Source: Megaustenia siamemsis
Taxonomy: Eukaryota; Mollusca; Gastropoda; Stylommatophora; Ariophantidae
NCBI GenBank assembly: GCA_032433765.1
Contig: JAVIAB010000124.1
Coordinates: 74,635,746 to 74,699,745 of the forward strand
DNA: 64,000 bases
Direction: 5' to 3'
Below are positions 63,736-64,000 of this stretch, piece by piece. The notes beneath the pieces were generated by a model. It saw only the letters and a list, made by a program, of their open reading frames with translations, was not told the DNA's origin and ran no database searches. The position numbers and the translations under genes are program-made. Each line of letters starts with the position of its first letter. Position 1 is the stretch's first letter.

Positions 63736-64000
63736 TACCTCGCCTTCACTTGTCCTCAGCCTCATCTCCTTCTACTTACTCCTGCCTGGCCCAAAGCTGC
63801 CTTCTTCTATCTTTTTGCACCTGTCTTCTTTTGTCTCGCCTCCACCTATCCTTGACTCCACCTGTCTTCTTGTGCCTGGCCCCCACTAGTCTAATTCTGC
63901 CTCATCTCCACCTGCCTTCTTTTGTCTCGCCTCCGCCTGTCAGTCAACTCGTGCCTCGCCCCCACTTGCCATCTTCTGCCTGTCTTCATCTATCTCGCCT

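Larger units (their letters stand above)
57390..64000 (+). repeat. 6.6-kb pyrimidine-strand satellite array in intron
   Basis: Built from variants of 'cttcttctgcctcrcctcca', with nearly all purines confined to short ca/ga/tg steps. Sub-arrays differ in period (listed separately). It continues to the window edge. The sense strand of the spectrin-repeat gene carries the CT strand. Frames stay open for up to 812 codons because stop codons rarely form in such sequence. Confidence 0.95.

Noticed and set aside
57535..63889. Very long open frames (up to 812 codons) in the CT satellite, read as low-complexity proteins
   Set aside because: Several frames on the same strand are open together, units of 25, 47 and 50 bp shift frame without creating stops, and the base composition alone prevents stop codons. 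No start context or splice sites support translation.

Overview
The window looks like an intron-rich, AT-rich, transposon-saturated piece of an animal genome. Nothing in it is bacterial: coding exons are short and bounded by AG/GT splice sites, there are many non-LTR retrotransposon (LINE) remnants, tRNA-headed SINEs, and kilobase-scale minisatellites. The mix of RTE-like LINEs, several tRNA-derived SINE families and an EGF/discoidin-like gene fits a mollusc, and I suspect a cephalopod (octopus- or squid-like). That assignment rests on memory and is not proved here.

The one clear host gene runs left to right on the + strand across nearly the whole window. Nine exons (3013-3195, 18173-18316, 19272-19408, 22339-22516, 30718-31005, 31464-31616, 34865-35038, 39378-39528, 56460-56614) have good acceptors and donors and compatible phases. 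Together they encode helical, spectrin-repeat-like sequence. The gene is a giant spectrin-repeat protein (nesprin-, spectraplakin- or dystrophin-type; I lean weakly to nesprin) and extends beyond both ends of the window.

The introns are filled with mobile elements, which I label L-A to L-J for this window. L-A has a (GATA)n tail. L-B is related to it. L-C has a (GAT)n tail. L-D ends in a recurring 'gaatggcgctccatggtagc' terminus. L-E is RTE-like and is represented by a full-length insertion of about 3.2 kb net. L-F carries RNase H. L-G ends in a zinc finger. L-H and L-J are further RT lineages. Nesting is deep: the L-E insertion at 39659-44335 holds a SINE, a CT-rich retroposon and an L-A copy. 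There is also a dismembered piggyBac-like transposase (50540-54010), a Penelope-like remnant with a degenerate hammerhead-like motif (24350-25185), and several SINEs.

A second, intronless host-type gene (EGF repeats plus a discoidin/fucolectin-like region, 7350-9057) is a pseudogene. It is broken by a SINE with a 13-bp target-site duplication and by a frameshift.

Tandem repeats are prominent: a ~38-bp array at 9080-9800, a ~37-bp array at 37900-39345 abutting an exon, a ten-copy 81-bp array at 55534-56343 next to the last exon, and a pyrimidine-strand satellite filling 57390-64000 with 24-, 121-, 50-, 25-, 72- and 47-bp sub-arrays. Very long open frames in these arrays follow from base composition and are not genes.

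The most interesting theme is non-autonomous retroelements built from LINE termini. A ~270-bp SINE (three copies) has a 5' end homologous to the precise 5' end of L-E and a 3' end homologous to L-B/L-A. A 1.07-kb element at 54402-55474 joins a LINE-like 5' region and ORF start to an L-D 3' end. An L-G copy lacks its RT core. An L-D/Penelope chimera appears at two loci.
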